Positions 24,544-33,327 of a stretch of 64,000 nt of DNA are shown here, piece by piece (positions within the stretch are counted from its first letter, which is position 1; every line of letters starts with the position of its first letter). Source of the DNA: Moorella mulderi DSM 14980 (GTDB taxonomy: Bacteria; Bacillota; DSM-521; Neomoorellales; Neomoorellaceae); contig NZ_LTBC01000003.1 in assembly GCF_001594015.1 (NCBI RefSeq), positions 1 to 64,000 on the forward strand. The letters are read 5' to 3'. The notes beneath the pieces were generated by a model that worked only from the letters and a program-made list of their open reading frames with translations, searched no databases and was not told where the DNA came from. Made by a program: the position numbers and the translations under genes.

Positions 24544-25807
24544 TTACCTGGGCGTAAATTTCCCCGGCGTCCATGGTCTTTACTTCCCCGGCGGCCATGA
24601 GAATTTTCCCGTTAACAATTACCGTATCCACATCGCTCCCCCGGGCGGCATAAACCAGGTTGGCTTCCACATCATGGGGCGGCATTAAGTGGGGCTGGTG
24701 CTTGTTTACCAGGATCAGGTCGGCTTTTTTCCCGGCCTCCAGGGTGCCAATTTCCTTTTCCAGGCCTAAGGCCCTGGCGCCGTTCAGGGTGGCCATAACT
24801 AGGGCCTGGTGGGCGGGAACTACCGTGGGGTCACCGGTGATCCCTTTGGCCAGCAAGGCGCAAGTACGCATTTCGGCCACCATATCCAGGTTATTGTTGC
24901 TGGCGGCGCCGTCGGTGCCGATGGCCACGTTGACGCCGGCGGCCAGCATCGCTGCCACCGGGGCCACCCCGCTGGCCAGCTTCAGGTTGCTTTCGGGGCA
25001 ATGGGCCACCCCCACTTTTTTTTCTGCCAGGAGGGCAATTTCTTCTGTGGTCAAATGGACACAGTGGGCCGCCAGGGTTGGTAGTTCAAACAGGCCCAGT
25101 TTAGCGGCCAGGGCTACCGGGGTGTAGCCGTACTGGGCGCGGACATTCTCCACTTCTTCCTTAGTTTCCGCCAGGTGGATATGTAGCCCTACACCGAGCC
25201 CGGCTGCCGTCTCGGCTACTTTAGTAAGGTATTCCGGCGGGCAGGTATAGGGGGCATGGGGGCCCAGCATGGTGGTAACCCGGCCGTCACCGGCACCATG
25301 CCACTCTTTCACCAGGCTGACGCCGGTGGCCAGGCGCTGGCCGCCGCGGTCCTGGAAGCCAATGAGCCCCTGGCTGAGGCAGGCCCGCAGGCCGGCTTCC
25401 ACTACTGCTTCGGCCACGGCATCCATGTGGAAATACATATCGGCAAAGGTGGTGGTGCCGGAGCGGATCATTTCCAGCAGGGCCAGTTTGGTGCCCCAGT
25501 AAATATCCTCCCGCTCGAGCTTTGCTTCCCGGGGCCAGATCTTTTCTTCCAGCCACTGTTTCAGGGGGAGATCGTCGGCGAAACTCCTGAGCAGTGTCAT
25601 GGCCGCATGGGTGTGGCTGTTGACCAGCCCCGGCAGGGCGACCATGTCCCCGGCCTCGATGACGGTATCCGCCTGCCAGCCGGCCGGCACCCCCCCTGCC
25701 GGGCCGACATAATGGAGGCGGTCGTCATTGATGGCGATGACCCCCTCCTCAATTACCGGACCGCTAATTGGGACAATGGTACAATCCTTGATTAAAATTT
25801 TGCCCAT
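24485..25807 (-). CDS. mtaD: 5-methylthioadenosine/S-adenosylhomocysteine deaminase (amidohydrolase)
   Basis: A 440-aa metal-dependent amidohydrolase that deaminates S-adenosylhomocysteine or methylthioadenosine to the inosine forms, part of SAM by-product recycling. Landmarks: metal ligands in LPGLVNSHTHAAMTLLR (H65, H67), GPHAPYTCPP, LHIHLAETKEE, AHCVHLT and IGTDGAASNNN, and the C-terminal composite sheet ending VIVNGKILMAAGE. The start ATG has AAGGAGG well placed. It follows ftsY by five bases, so the two are co-transcribed. The last residues (KKFHLLPRLRG) are read after an eight-A tract where slippage is possible; the natural end may be near GRGQKK. Confidence 0.9.
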   Translation of the reverse strand: MGKILIKDCTIVPISGPVIEEGVIAINDDRLHYVGPAGGVPAGWQADTVIEAGDMVALPGLVNSHTHAAMTLLRSFADDLPLKQWLEEKIWPREAKLEREDIYWGTKLALLEMIRSGTTTFADMYFHMDAVAEAVVEAGLRACLSQGLIGFQDRGGQRLATGVSLVKEWHGAGDGRVTTMLGPHAPYTCPPEYLTKVAETAAGLGVGLHIHLAETKEEVENVRAQYGYTPVALAAKLGLFELPTLAAHCVHLTTEEIALLAEKKVGVAHCPESNLKLASGVAPVAAMLAAGVNVAIGTDGAASNNNLDMVAEMRTCALLAKGITGDPTVVPAHQALVMATLNGARALGLEKEIGTLEAGKKADLILVNKHQPHLMPPHDVEANLVYAARGSDVDTVIVNGKILMAAGEVKTMDAGEIYAQVMKRAGRGQKKFHLLPRLRG

Positions 25808-25812
25808 GAAAT

Positions 25813-26748
25813 TTATTCCTCCTTGTCCCCTGCCAGGCCGCTGAATAAAGCGGCGGCAAAGTCCCGGGGTTGAAATTCCTTTAGATCGTCCAGGCCTTCG
25901 CCCAGGCCCACCAGCTTGACCGGGATCCCCATTTCAGCAGCAATGGCCAGGACCACGCCGCCCTTTGCCGTACCGTCGAGCTTGGTCAGGACGATACCGG
26001 TGACGCCCGCCGCCTCGCTGAAGAGCCTGGCCTGGGAAAGGGCGTTCTGGCCGGTAGTGGCGTCCAGGACCAGGAGCACCTCATGGGGCGCCCCCGGCAG
26101 TTCCCGTTCAATAACCCGGCGGATTTTCTTCAGTTCTTCCATCAGATTAACTTTGGTCTGCAGGCGACCGGCCGTATCCACCAGCACCACGTCCGCGCGG
26201 CGGTTGCGGGCCGACTGTAAAGCATCGTAAACTACTGCCGCCGGGTCGGCCCCGGCCTGGTGACGGATTAAGCTGGCTCCCGCCCGCCCGGCCCAGATGG
26301 CCAGCTGTTCGCCGGCCGCAGCCCGGAAGGTATCGGCTGCCGCCAGGATCACTTTTTTCCCTTCCCGGCCCAACTGGTAGGCCAGCTTGCCGATGGTCGT
26401 CGTCTTGCCGGCGCCGTTGACCCCCACCACCAGGATCACCGTCGGCGGTGACGGCGCCCAGCTTAAACGGGGCACCTCTTCTCCCAGCAGCCGGGTAACT
26501 TCCTCTTGCAAAAAAGTACCTACTGCGGCCGGGTCGGTTATCTTGCGGGCCTTGACCTCCTGGCGCAGCCTCTCCACCAGTTCCAGGCTGGTTTTGGCGC
26601 CGACATCGGCCGTCAGCAATATTTCCTCCAGCTCGTCAAAGAAATCGTCATCCAGGCGGCTGCTGGCGGCCAGCAAAGTACCCAGCCGCTGGGTCAAATT
26701 CTGCCGCGTCTTATTTAAACCTTCTTTAAGCTTGCTGAAAAGGCTCAA
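25813..26748 (-). CDS. ftsY: Signal recognition particle receptor FtsY
   Basis: A 311-aa SRP GTPase that docks ribosome-SRP complexes at the membrane. The N domain ([20 protein letters not shown]) is followed by the NG core: G1 [27 protein letters not shown]3 [10 protein letters not shown]4 [10 protein letters not shown] and the GLGEGLDDL closing loop. There is no acidic A domain, as usual in Gram-positives. I prefer the TTG at 26748 because AAGGGGGA lies five to seven bases before it; the ATG at 26775 falls inside the upstream terminator hairpin. In most Firmicutes ftsY directly follows smc; here two sigma-factor operons lie between. Confidence 0.95.
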   Translation of the reverse strand: MSLFSKLKEGLNKTRQNLTQRLGTLLAASSRLDDDFFDELEEILLTADVGAKTSLELVERLRQEVKARKITDPAAVGTFLQEEVTRLLGEEVPRLSWAPSPPTVILVVGVNGAGKTTTIGKLAYQLGREGKKVILAAADTFRAAAGEQLAIWAGRAGASLIRHQAGADPAAVVYDALQSARNRRADVVLVDTAGRLQTKVNLMEELKKIRRVIERELPGAPHEVLLVLDATTGQNALSQARLFSEAAGVTGIVLTKLDGTAKGGVVLAIAAEMGIPVKLVGLGEGLDDLKEFQPRDFAAALFSGLAGDKEE

Positions 26749-26773
26749 TGGTAATCCCCCTTGCGCAAACGTC

Positions 26774-26815
26774 AAAAGGCCTCCCCTCTAATTTACCAGA
26801 GGCGAGGCCTTTTGT
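26774..26815 (-). terminator. Terminator between the ABC exporter operon and ftsY
   Basis: A long near-perfect hairpin (AAAAGGCCTC at 26774-26783 with GAGGCCTTTT at 26804-26813, plus an inner CCTCT/AGAGG). The stem ends in T residues on both strands, so it may work in both directions. It ends the minus-strand ABC operon 60 bp after its last stop. Confidence 0.8.
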
Positions 26816-26876
26816 CCAAGGTTGATTTAACGCTGCTGTAGTCTAGAACTCAAAAAAGTTTAGCGCTACCGTGAGT

Positions 26877-27752
26877 TTAAACATCCCGCCGGTTAAAGAT
26901 GTAAACTGCCGCCGCCAGCAGGATGCCTATATATACCAGGGTGTAAACGAGCATCCAGTTGCTGGGGGTGGACTGGCTGCCGAAGGGACCCAGCATCGAC
27001 TGGGGATTGATAAAGCGGGGAATATCCTGGCCGTTGCCGGCGGGGAGCCGGTCGACCACCGTCGCCACCAGCCGGCGGTAGACGGCGTCCGCCGGCAGGA
27101 TGAGGCTGGTGACCACACCTGTATAAATGGCAGCGGTGCTCTCCACCAGGGCGCCGATCTGTTCTATCATACCCCCGACTACGGCCAGGGCGTAGAGGGC
27201 GAAGGCCAGGACGCCGTTACCCAGGGTACTTAGCCTGGTGGTCCCCAGCATGGTGACGGCCAGGAGGACCAGGGGCTCCAGGATAAAGAGGCCCAGGGCC
27301 GGCACCAGCCCGGGAATGACCAGGCCCGTTTGCCAGTACACCAGGCCGGCCAGGGCCAGGAAAAAGAGGGCGGCGTAGGTGACCAGCATGGCCGCCAGGC
27401 CCAGGAATTTGCCCAGGAGCAGGTCGCGGCGGGACAGGGGCCGTACTGCCAGGGTGTAAAGGGTGCCGTTTTCGATTTCCCCGGCGACGCTGCCCACGGC
27501 GGCCAGGACGGCCAGGCCGGCCGCCAGGAAACTGGCCAGGTAGATCCCCAGGACAAAAAGGGTAACCGCCTGCATCATGGCATAGTAACTGGCGGCGGTG
27601 GCGGTGGGATTGGCGGTATTCACCATGTCCCTAGTAATAAAGTGCAGGCCGGTGCCGTACAGGATGAGGAAGGCCAGGGTGAGGGCGCCGGCTATGAGGG
27701 CCACCTTTTTCCGCCAGGCCTCCCGGAAGGTAAAGAGGGCCATCAACCACAT
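26877..27752 (-). CDS. ABC-2 type transporter permease
   Basis: A 291-aa integral membrane protein with six hydrophobic segments: near residues 15-40, 55-80 (YLASFLAAGLAVLAAVGSVA), 105-130, 135-160, 165-190 and the C-terminal LVYIGILLAAAVYIF. It contains the ABC-2 signature-like GEIENGTLYTLAVRPLSRRD, the coupling-helix region that follows TM2 in exporters of the Nat/Yhg type. It partners with the ATPase gene that overlaps its start by 10 bp. The cargo is unknown; the linked ECF sigma factor suggests envelope stress or drug export. Confidence 0.85.
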   Translation of the reverse strand: MWLMALFTFREAWRKKVALIAGALTLAFLILYGTGLHFITRDMVNTANPTATAASYYAMMQAVTLFVLGIYLASFLAAGLAVLAAVGSVAGEIENGTLYTLAVRPLSRRDLLLGKFLGLAAMLVTYAALFFLALAGLVYWQTGLVIPGLVPALGLFILEPLVLLAVTMLGTTRLSTLGNGVLAFALYALAVVGGMIEQIGALVESTAAIYTGVVTSLILPADAVYRRLVATVVDRLPAGNGQDIPRFINPQSMLGPFGSQSTPSNWMLVYTLVYIGILLAAAVYIFNRRDV

Positions 27753-28660
27753 ACCTGCTCCCCCTCCCGCACCAGGTGGACAAAGACGTCTTCCAGGGAA
27801 CTATGGCCGGGCCTCACTTCATAGATGCGGCAACCCCCGGCCACCAGCCGGGCCACCAGATCGGCGATTTCCTCCCGGCCGCCCAGGGCCAGGGTGAGCC
27901 GGTCACCTTCCAGTTGTAGTTCGGGGTAACGCCGGCGTAGTTCCGCCACCAGTTCTCCTGTCAGGCCAGCCAACCTGATGGCGACCGTCGCCGGGCCGGC
28001 TTGAAGTTCATCCAGGCGGCCGGCGGCCACCACCGTACCCCGGTTGATGATGGCCACCCGGTCGCATACCTGCTCCACCTCGCTCAACAGGTGGCTGTTT
28101 AAAAAGACGGTCTTGCCGGCTTCCTTCAGGGCCAGGAGGATCTCCCGCACCTGGCGCCGGCCCAGGGGATCGAGGGCCGAGGTGGGCTCGTCCAGGAAGA
28201 CCACCCGCGGGTCGCCCACCAGGGCGGCGGCCAGGCCCAGGCGCTGCTGCATCCCCTTGCTGTAATTGGCCACCAGCTTCCGGCCCTCCCCGGCCAGGCC
28301 CACCAGTTCCAGGACTTCATGAGCCCGCCGGCTGGCGGCCCTGTTGTCCAGGCCCGCCAGCCGGGCGTGAAAGGTCAACAGCTCTTCTCCCTTCATCCAG
28401 CCGTGGAGGCGGAAGTTCTCCGGTAAAAAACCCACCTGGCGCCGGCCCCTGATGTCCTGGGGCGCGTAGCCGGCAACCTTTGCCTCCCCGGCCGTGGGGT
28501 AGACCAGGCCCACCAGCATCTTTACCAGGGTACTCTTGCCGGCGCCGTTGGGGCCTAAGAGGCCAAAGATCTGCCCTTCCTCTACGGAAAGGCAGATCTC
28601 CCGGCAGGCTACTTGCCGGCCATAGATTTTGGTCAAATTCCATGCTTCAATTACGGCCAT
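27743..28660 (-). CDS. ABC transporter ATP-binding protein
   Basis: A 305-aa ABC ATPase, all motifs present: Walker A GLLGPNGAGKST, Q-loop VGFLPENFRL, signature YSKGMQQRLGLAAAL, Walker B VVFLDEPTSALDP and the H-loop in LNSHLLSEVEQV. The C-terminal 80 residues form the regulatory domain common in CcmA/NatA-type exporters. Its start shares one base with the stop of the anti-sigma gene, which means coupled translation and equal dosage with the regulator. Confidence 0.9.
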   Translation of the reverse strand: MAVIEAWNLTKIYGRQVACREICLSVEEGQIFGLLGPNGAGKSTLVKMLVGLVYPTAGEAKVAGYAPQDIRGRRQVGFLPENFRLHGWMKGEELLTFHARLAGLDNRAASRRAHEVLELVGLAGEGRKLVANYSKGMQQRLGLAAALVGDPRVVFLDEPTSALDPLGRRQVREILLALKEAGKTVFLNSHLLSEVEQVCDRVAIINRGTVVAAGRLDELQAGPATVAIRLAGLTGELVAELRRRYPELQLEGDRLTLALGGREEIADLVARLVAGGCRIYEVRPGHSSLEDVFVHLVREGEQVCG

Positions 28661-29781
28661 TATTTGACCTCCGCCGCCACCCGCAGGGCTTCATCCAGGG
28701 ATAGGCCGGTGATAGCCCGCCAGCTATTACCCTGGCGCCAGGCCAGGATAATCTTGCCGTTAGTAGCGCCGTCGCTAAAGTATACCCCCTGGTTGCCGTT
28801 GACCGTGATCTCCCGCGCCGCCATACCCTGGGTCTGCGGGATGGGCAGGGTGTGCTGCCAGTCGTTGATGGCCGCCAGTTGCCGGCGCAAGTTTTCGGGC
28901 AGGAAGGGCAGGTTGAGCAGGGCCTCGCGCAGGGCTACCAGGTCGACCCCCTGGGGCGCGTCGATTGTCAGGTCGCGGGCGGCGTAGAGGGTAAAACCTT
29001 TGCCCGGCTGGCCATAGTCGGCTATGACCAGGGGCGGGATGTTCAGGGTGAAAGACTTGCCCGCCAGTTCGGCCGGCAGCAGGACGCCGCCGTGTTTCCG
29101 GAGATAGCTGTTCAGGTTCTCCACATCAGGGGTGAAGGTGATGGTCGGGGCCTGCTCAATGTATACGGCCGCCCTTGTCCGCCCGGCCAGGGTGGCGGGC
29201 AGGTCCAGTTGTAAACCGCTGAGGGCTGCCACCTGGTCCGGCTCCACCTGTTTCACCCTTAACTCCGCCCTATCTGGCTTTTGCACCTCTACCCGGCCAA
29301 AGTTCTTGATGTCCACTTCTCCCCCCTGGCCGCTTAAAAGTTTATCCAGTTGGGCCATATCTTCGGGGGTGATCTTCACCACCTGGATTTTCTCCATGCG
29401 GAAAACGTTGAGGAACTGGGCGGCCAGGCTGCGGCCCGGGGCCCAGCTTAAGAAGACGGCCAAAGCCAAGGCGGCCGCCGCTGCACCGGAAAACCACTTG
29501 TGCTGCCGGATCATGTCGCCGATCCTCCTTGTTTTAGTCAGGGGTCGTTTGCCACCGGACGGGAAGCTCATGGGGGGAACCCGTACAGGACGACCCACGG
29601 CCTCGGTTTCCAGCCGGTAAGGCGCCAAGACGGCACCGGTGCCCGCTGCCAGTTTCTCCAGGCCGTGCAACCTTTCCCGGCAGGCGGTACATGCAGCCAA
29701 ATGGCCCGCTACCCGGCTTGCCATATCCAAATCCAGTTCGCCATCAAGATAGGCCTGAAGAATGCCCTCCTCCGGACACAT
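28660..29781 (-). CDS. Zinc-finger anti-sigma factor with extracytoplasmic domain (373 aa)
   Basis: The N-terminus is a putative zinc-binding anti-sigma domain: YLDGELDLDMASRVAGHLAACTAC contains the H-x3-C-x2-C signature (HLAAC-TAC). A single membrane segment (AAAAALALAVFLSWAPG) lies near residues 98-115. The remaining 250 residues should be outside the cell; the end (AITGLSLDEALRVAAEV) resembles the DUF4367-type sensor tail. It would hold the ECF sigma factor at the membrane until a surface signal frees it. It overlaps the sigma gene by 38 bp and is followed directly by the ABC genes, which are likely both target and effector. Confidence 0.8.
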   Translation of the reverse strand: MCPEEGILQAYLDGELDLDMASRVAGHLAACTACRERLHGLEKLAAGTGAVLAPYRLETEAVGRPVRVPPMSFPSGGKRPLTKTRRIGDMIRQHKWFSGAAAAALALAVFLSWAPGRSLAAQFLNVFRMEKIQVVKITPEDMAQLDKLLSGQGGEVDIKNFGRVEVQKPDRAELRVKQVEPDQVAALSGLQLDLPATLAGRTRAAVYIEQAPTITFTPDVENLNSYLRKHGGVLLPAELAGKSFTLNIPPLVIADYGQPGKGFTLYAARDLTIDAPQGVDLVALREALLNLPFLPENLRRQLAAINDWQHTLPIPQTQGMAAREITVNGNQGVYFSDGATNGKIILAWRQGNSWRAITGLSLDEALRVAAEVK

Positions 29782-30280
29782 GGTCGTCCCTCCCTTCCAA
29801 TTCGCTGTATAAAGCTATGAAGTGCCGCCGCGCCCGGGCCAGGATGGTACCCACCGAGTTTTTATCCACCTGGATGACCGCGGCGATCTCGGCGTAAGTA
29901 TGACCTGCGTTCTTTAACAGCAGGCAGATGCGGTCCCGGGGCGGGAGCTTGGCCAGGCATTGATGGACCAGCCGCGCCTCCTGGCTGCGGATGACCGCTT
30001 CCTCCAGGGGGATAACGCCGCCCTCCTCCCTGGCTTGGTTCTCCTCGCGGCGGCGGCGCCGCTCTTCGCCGCGCAGGTAATTGTAGGCCAGGTTGGCGGC
30101 CACCCGCAACAGCCAGCCGCCCAGGTTGCTTTTTTCCCGGGGCGGCTGGTAGTACAGCTTGAGGAAGACTTCCTGGGTCAGGTCCTCGGCCGCCGCCCGC
30201 TCCCCCAGGAGATAATACAGCCGCCGGTACACCAGGGGATAGAAGCTTTGAAACAGGGCTTCAAATTCCGCGGATTTGAT
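29744..30280 (-). CDS. ECF RNA polymerase sigma factor (start codon probably ATC)
   Basis: A sigma-70 family ECF factor of about 178 aa. Region 2: EFEALFQSFYPLVYRRLYYL and RAAAEDLTQEVFLKLYY; region 4: CLAKLPPRDRICLLLKNAGH and YAEIAAVIQVDKNSVGTILA, the -35-binding helix-turn-helix. The only in-frame GTG (30232) would remove the first helix of region 2. Upstream, a very strong site AAGGGAGGGAGG is followed after five bases by ATC at 30280, with no ATG, GTG or TTG in frame between. So I place the start at this ATC. A TATAGT box some 35 bp further up could be the promoter. Low-efficiency initiation would keep the factor scarce. Confidence 0.7.
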   Translation of the reverse strand: MKSAEFEALFQSFYPLVYRRLYYLLGERAAAEDLTQEVFLKLYYQPPREKSNLGGWLLRVAANLAYNYLRGEERRRRREENQAREEGGVIPLEEAVIRSQEARLVHQCLAKLPPRDRICLLLKNAGHTYAEIAAVIQVDKNSVGTILARARRHFIALYSELEGRDDHVSGGGHSSGLS

Positions 30281-30360
30281 GGGAACCTCCCTCCCTTTAA
30301 AACCCCTGCTGTAACTATAACACCGGCAAAGAGGATTTTGTGACAGCGCTCGAACCCTTT

Positions 30361-31359
30361 TTACCGGGTATTTATCATAATCGCATCCCGGGAAAACAAT
30401 TTCAAAAGCGGCCCGCCTTCGCCAACAGTAGCCCTGGCCATCACTTCTGGTTCCGGTTGATTGTACGGAGGCACTGGTAATTTCTGATCCGAGGGGGCCG
30501 TAGAAGTTAACCTGTTTTGAATCTTCCAGTTAATATTTCCCTGAAACATTTCGGCAGCCCGGGAGTAAGCTTCAATTTGAACGTTTATACCCCGATTTAA
30601 CGTCACCCGGATAGGCCCCGAGTTAGTAATAGACCAGTCTGCTTCCAGGTAATCCAAAACCATCTCCAGTCCTGCCCCAATCTTATCGCCAGCTACCTCT
30701 ACTGCCAAACCAGCAGGGAGAATCAAGGTGCTGCCTGATATCCTGGCAGAAGGCCCAAATCCCTGGTATAAAGGTACCTCCCTCAATTCCAAAAAGAGGG
30801 TATCGCCAACCTGGCGGGTAAATAAGCCAGCATTGCGAGCCATCTCCCTTGCTTCCGCTTCAGATGTAGCTGTAACCATCGCCTGGCCAAAAAATACTAT
30901 TTGATCGTCAGAACTACCCGAACGTAGCTGCAGGTTATGCCACTCGCGTCCCGGCCCCTGGACTGCAATTTTCTTCACTCCTTCCGCCACAGCCAGCCTT
31001 TTTTCCGGCAGATCAACCGTATAGCTTGCCGCGCCAAGGGCCTGGGTCAACCTGGCAGCCAAACCGCTGCTGTTGAAAACATAAATTACCAGACTGATAA
31101 TTACTATCACGAGGACAAGAATTAAAGCCAAAAAATCATATTTTAGCCGGGGTACATCGTCGCGGCAAAAATAACCCGCCAGAAAAATTTCCAAACCCAG
31201 CAATATGAGCACCACCGGCCACCAGTTATTTATTAATTGGGGAACATAGCCCGGCTCGTGCCGGTACACCATGGTAGCCACGCCAAACAAAATCAGCGCC
31301 AGTGCCGTGGAAAAGGAACCTACCCGCCATTGCCTTATGGATTTTCCCTGTGATTGCAT
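30361..31359 (-). CDS. LiaF/DUF5668-like membrane protein, 332 aa
   Basis: Three to four N-terminal membrane segments (STALALILFGVATMVY, WWPVVLILLGLEIFLAGYF, FLALILVLVIVIISLVIYVF) followed by about 230 residues of beta-rich soluble domain. The WWPV-LIL-G-E motif is typical of the LiaI/LiaF (DUF5668) membrane module, and the C-terminal half, with GSTLILPAGLAVEVAGDKIG and ITNSGPIRVTLNRG, resembles the repetitive beta-helix of DUF4097/LiaF proteins. It is probably an envelope-stress sensor or effector. It overlaps the preceding gene by 25 bp and is the last gene of an ECF-sigma operon. Confidence 0.6.
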   Translation of the reverse strand: MQSQGKSIRQWRVGSFSTALALILFGVATMVYRHEPGYVPQLINNWWPVVLILLGLEIFLAGYFCRDDVPRLKYDFLALILVLVIVIISLVIYVFNSSGLAARLTQALGAASYTVDLPEKRLAVAEGVKKIAVQGPGREWHNLQLRSGSSDDQIVFFGQAMVTATSEAEAREMARNAGLFTRQVGDTLFLELREVPLYQGFGPSARISGSTLILPAGLAVEVAGDKIGAGLEMVLDYLEADWSITNSGPIRVTLNRGINVQIEAYSRAAEMFQGNINWKIQNRLTSTAPSDQKLPVPPYNQPEPEVMARATVGEGGPLLKLFSRDAIMINTR

Positions 31360-32156
31360 CTTTCACCCTCCATCAATTCATTATCTGAGGATACTCCCGT
31401 CTTTTCTTCTGTCGCCGGCAGGTCAATCTTACTTCCCAGAGCCAGCCTTAAGCCCCCGCCGATAAATATTGCCGCTATAAATCCCGTTTTGATGAGGTTT
31501 ATTAATTCATAGCTAAGGTAAGGAACAACCATGCGGTCAAATATAATAAGAATGCCCAGACCAATTAAAACAAGACCCACCCAACGTTGTCTTTCTAACA
31601 GCCAGGTAAAAAAACCTCCTTCGCTGGCCGGAACCGATATGTCGTTCGAAACCAGTTGCATAACATCAAAGAAACTATACAGCCAGATCACCGGTAGCAT
31701 GAAAAAGAAAAGGCTTAAGCGCAACCATTCCATAAGAAACATGGCCAGGAAAAATGTAGACATAAACCCCAGCCCCCGCTGCTGCCAGCCAAGGTACATA
31801 TGCCCGGCGCCCGGGATAATGCTAAACAGCAACGCCCATAACCTGCTCTTATAACCGTTGGCTAAACTCTCACTCAGCTCCGCCAGGGGGGAACTATCGG
31901 AAACCGTTTCCCCGGATTGGAGGCGACCGCACAGTTGGACGGCGTCAAATAAACTGTAGAGCCAGATAAGGGGGAGTAATATTAACAGCGCAATAAAACC
32001 GTTGAACCCGGTGATGACGCTGGCCAATATTACCAGCGCCATCCAGCCGAAGAACGTTGCCATGAAGGCTATACCACGGTTCATCAGACCCAGGTAGAAA
32101 TGGCCAAGGCCGGGAAAAAAGGATAATATAAAACTTATTAATTTGCTTTTACCCAT
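31335..32156 (-). CDS. Multi-pass membrane protein (TM2-like repeats), 273 aa
   Basis: Two similar halves, each starting with a glycine-proline hairpin followed by a membrane pair: LSFFPGLGHFYLGLMNRGIA (about 12-31) and FSIIPGAGHMYLGWQQRGLG (about 112-131). PG-GH-YLG is the TM2-domain signature. A third region holds LLERQRWVGLVLIGLGILII. The duplication inside one protein is clear. There is no known enzyme activity. It begins immediately after the anti-sigma stop (no gap), so it is translated with it and most likely belongs to the same envelope regulon. Confidence 0.65.
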   Translation of the reverse strand: MGKSKLISFILSFFPGLGHFYLGLMNRGIAFMATFFGWMALVILASVITGFNGFIALLILLPLIWLYSLFDAVQLCGRLQSGETVSDSSPLAELSESLANGYKSRLWALLFSIIPGAGHMYLGWQQRGLGFMSTFFLAMFLMEWLRLSLFFFMLPVIWLYSFFDVMQLVSNDISVPASEGGFFTWLLERQRWVGLVLIGLGILIIFDRMVVPYLSYELINLIKTGFIAAIFIGGGLRLALGSKIDLPATEEKTGVSSDNELMEGERCNHRENP

Positions 32157-32639
32157 CTAATTGGCAACCTCCTTATCGATAATTTCCGTAAGTTTATCAG
32201 TAGCGTTTTCAAACAGGCGCTCGGACCATCCGAAGGAAATTTTCTCCTCGAGGGTCTGCGCGATTCTTGCTACCCGCACCTGGCTATGCATGGCTTCTGA
32301 AACCATAAAGTCGAACCATCCTCCGGCCAAAAGCAGAAGGGTAACGGCAGCCGCTATGGTATAATACTGGATGGCCCTGGCAAGCCAGTTACCGCCCGGA
32401 CCCGTCTTATACTTTTGCCGGGCGCCCATTCTGGCAACCCTGCGGGCAACTCTGGCGGAAAAATCAGGGGAAAGGATTCCGGCAGCCGCCGTTTCATCCT
32501 GGGACCCGAAGGCAGCCAGGTAATTTTCAAGGCAAGCTTCACAGTGCCGCAGGTGATCCTCCATGGCCCTCCGTACCCCTTCCGGTAACAGTTCGTCCTT
32601 GTATAACCGCCATTCCCGGCGACTGTAATGCGGCACCAC
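32157..32639 (-). CDS. Zinc-finger anti-sigma factor, 160 aa
   Basis: A short anti-sigma factor: HLRHCEACLENYL (about 29-41) carries the H-x3-C-x2-C zinc site, a membrane span (YYTIAAAVTLLLLAGGWF) lies near residues 91-108 and about 50 residues remain outside. The start is GTG at 32639, placed directly after the sigma-factor stop, with AAAGGGGGG five bases upstream. It pairs with the upstream ECF gene. Confidence 0.75.
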   Translation of the reverse strand: MVPHYSRREWRLYKDELLPEGVRRAMEDHLRHCEACLENYLAAFGSQDETAAAGILSPDFSARVARRVARMGARQKYKTGPGGNWLARAIQYYTIAAAVTLLLLAGGWFDFMVSEAMHSQVRVARIAQTLEEKISFGWSERLFENATDKLTEIIDKEVAN

Positions 32640-33179
32640 TTAACCCCCCTTTAACTTCTCTCTTAGTATTCTGCGAGCGCGATATAAACGCGATTCCACC
32701 GTTTTTACTGTAACGCCGGCTTCAGCTGCCAATTCTCGATAACTTTTGCCGTCAAAATAATAGCCCGTAAAAGCATGGCGATAACTTTCGGGTAATTCCC
32801 GGCATAAAGACTGTAAGTTGGCTACTGTTTCCCTGTAAATTACTTCATTTTCCACAGAAGTCAGCGGGGCAACCTTGAATACCTCCAACTGCCCGGGGTA
32901 TTCTACTATCATCTCTAAATCGCTTTTTCCTTTGCGTTTCCAATCAATCGCTTTATTGATAGCAATACGGGCCAGCCAGCGTTTCAAACTACCGCCGCGA
33001 AAGGTGTGAAGGGAACGGTAAACCTGAATAAAAGTCTCCTGTAAGATATCCTCCGCTGTTTCCTTGCTACCTACGATTGGTAAGATTACCGCCAGAAGGA
33101 AGGGACTAAAAAGTTCTACTACCCGCGTGAAGGCCAGTTCATCTCCAGCTGCAGCCCGTCTGATTAAATCTTTTTCCAG
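32640..33179 (-). CDS. ECF RNA polymerase sigma factor (start codon probably CTG or ATA)
   Basis: About 179 aa. Region 2 is readable upstream of the first ATG: LIRRAAAGDELAFTRVVELF, ETAEDILQETFIQVYRSLHT and FRGGSLKRWLARIAINKAID; region 4 has LCRELPESYRHAFTGYYFDG and YRELAAEAGVTVKTVESRLY. A start at the ATG 32987 would remove all of region 2.1-2.3. The frame opens behind a strong site AGGAGGGGAGGG, after which the only plausible starts are ATA (33185) or CTG (33179). I use CTG because of the seven-base spacing. It is the second sigma gene in this window without a standard start. Operon order: sigma, anti-sigma, two membrane proteins. Confidence 0.7.
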   Translation of the reverse strand: MEKDLIRRAAAGDELAFTRVVELFSPFLLAVILPIVGSKETAEDILQETFIQVYRSLHTFRGGSLKRWLARIAINKAIDWKRKGKSDLEMIVEYPGQLEVFKVAPLTSVENEVIYRETVANLQSLCRELPESYRHAFTGYYFDGKSYRELAAEAGVTVKTVESRLYRARRILREKLKGG

Positions 33180-33235
33180 GTATATACCCTCCCCTCCTGT
33201 TTACTGGCTTCTCTATTTATTAAGACGTAAAAAAA

Positions 33236-33270
33236 TAAAAATACCCTGCCATTAGTTTATAGGGTATTTC
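33236..33270. repeat. Hairpin upstream of the ECF sigma operon
   Basis: AAATACCCT pairs with AGGGTATTT around a long loop (33239-33269). On the minus strand it is followed by a T-rich run, as in a terminator. Its place between the small plus-strand gene and the sigma operon suggests either a terminator for read-through from smc or an attenuator of the sigma operon. Confidence 0.5.
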
Positions 33271-33327
33271 TCGGCCAACAAAGGGAAAACTAATCCTTGC
33301 TTGGAAACTTTTCCTGGAGGTGCCGTT

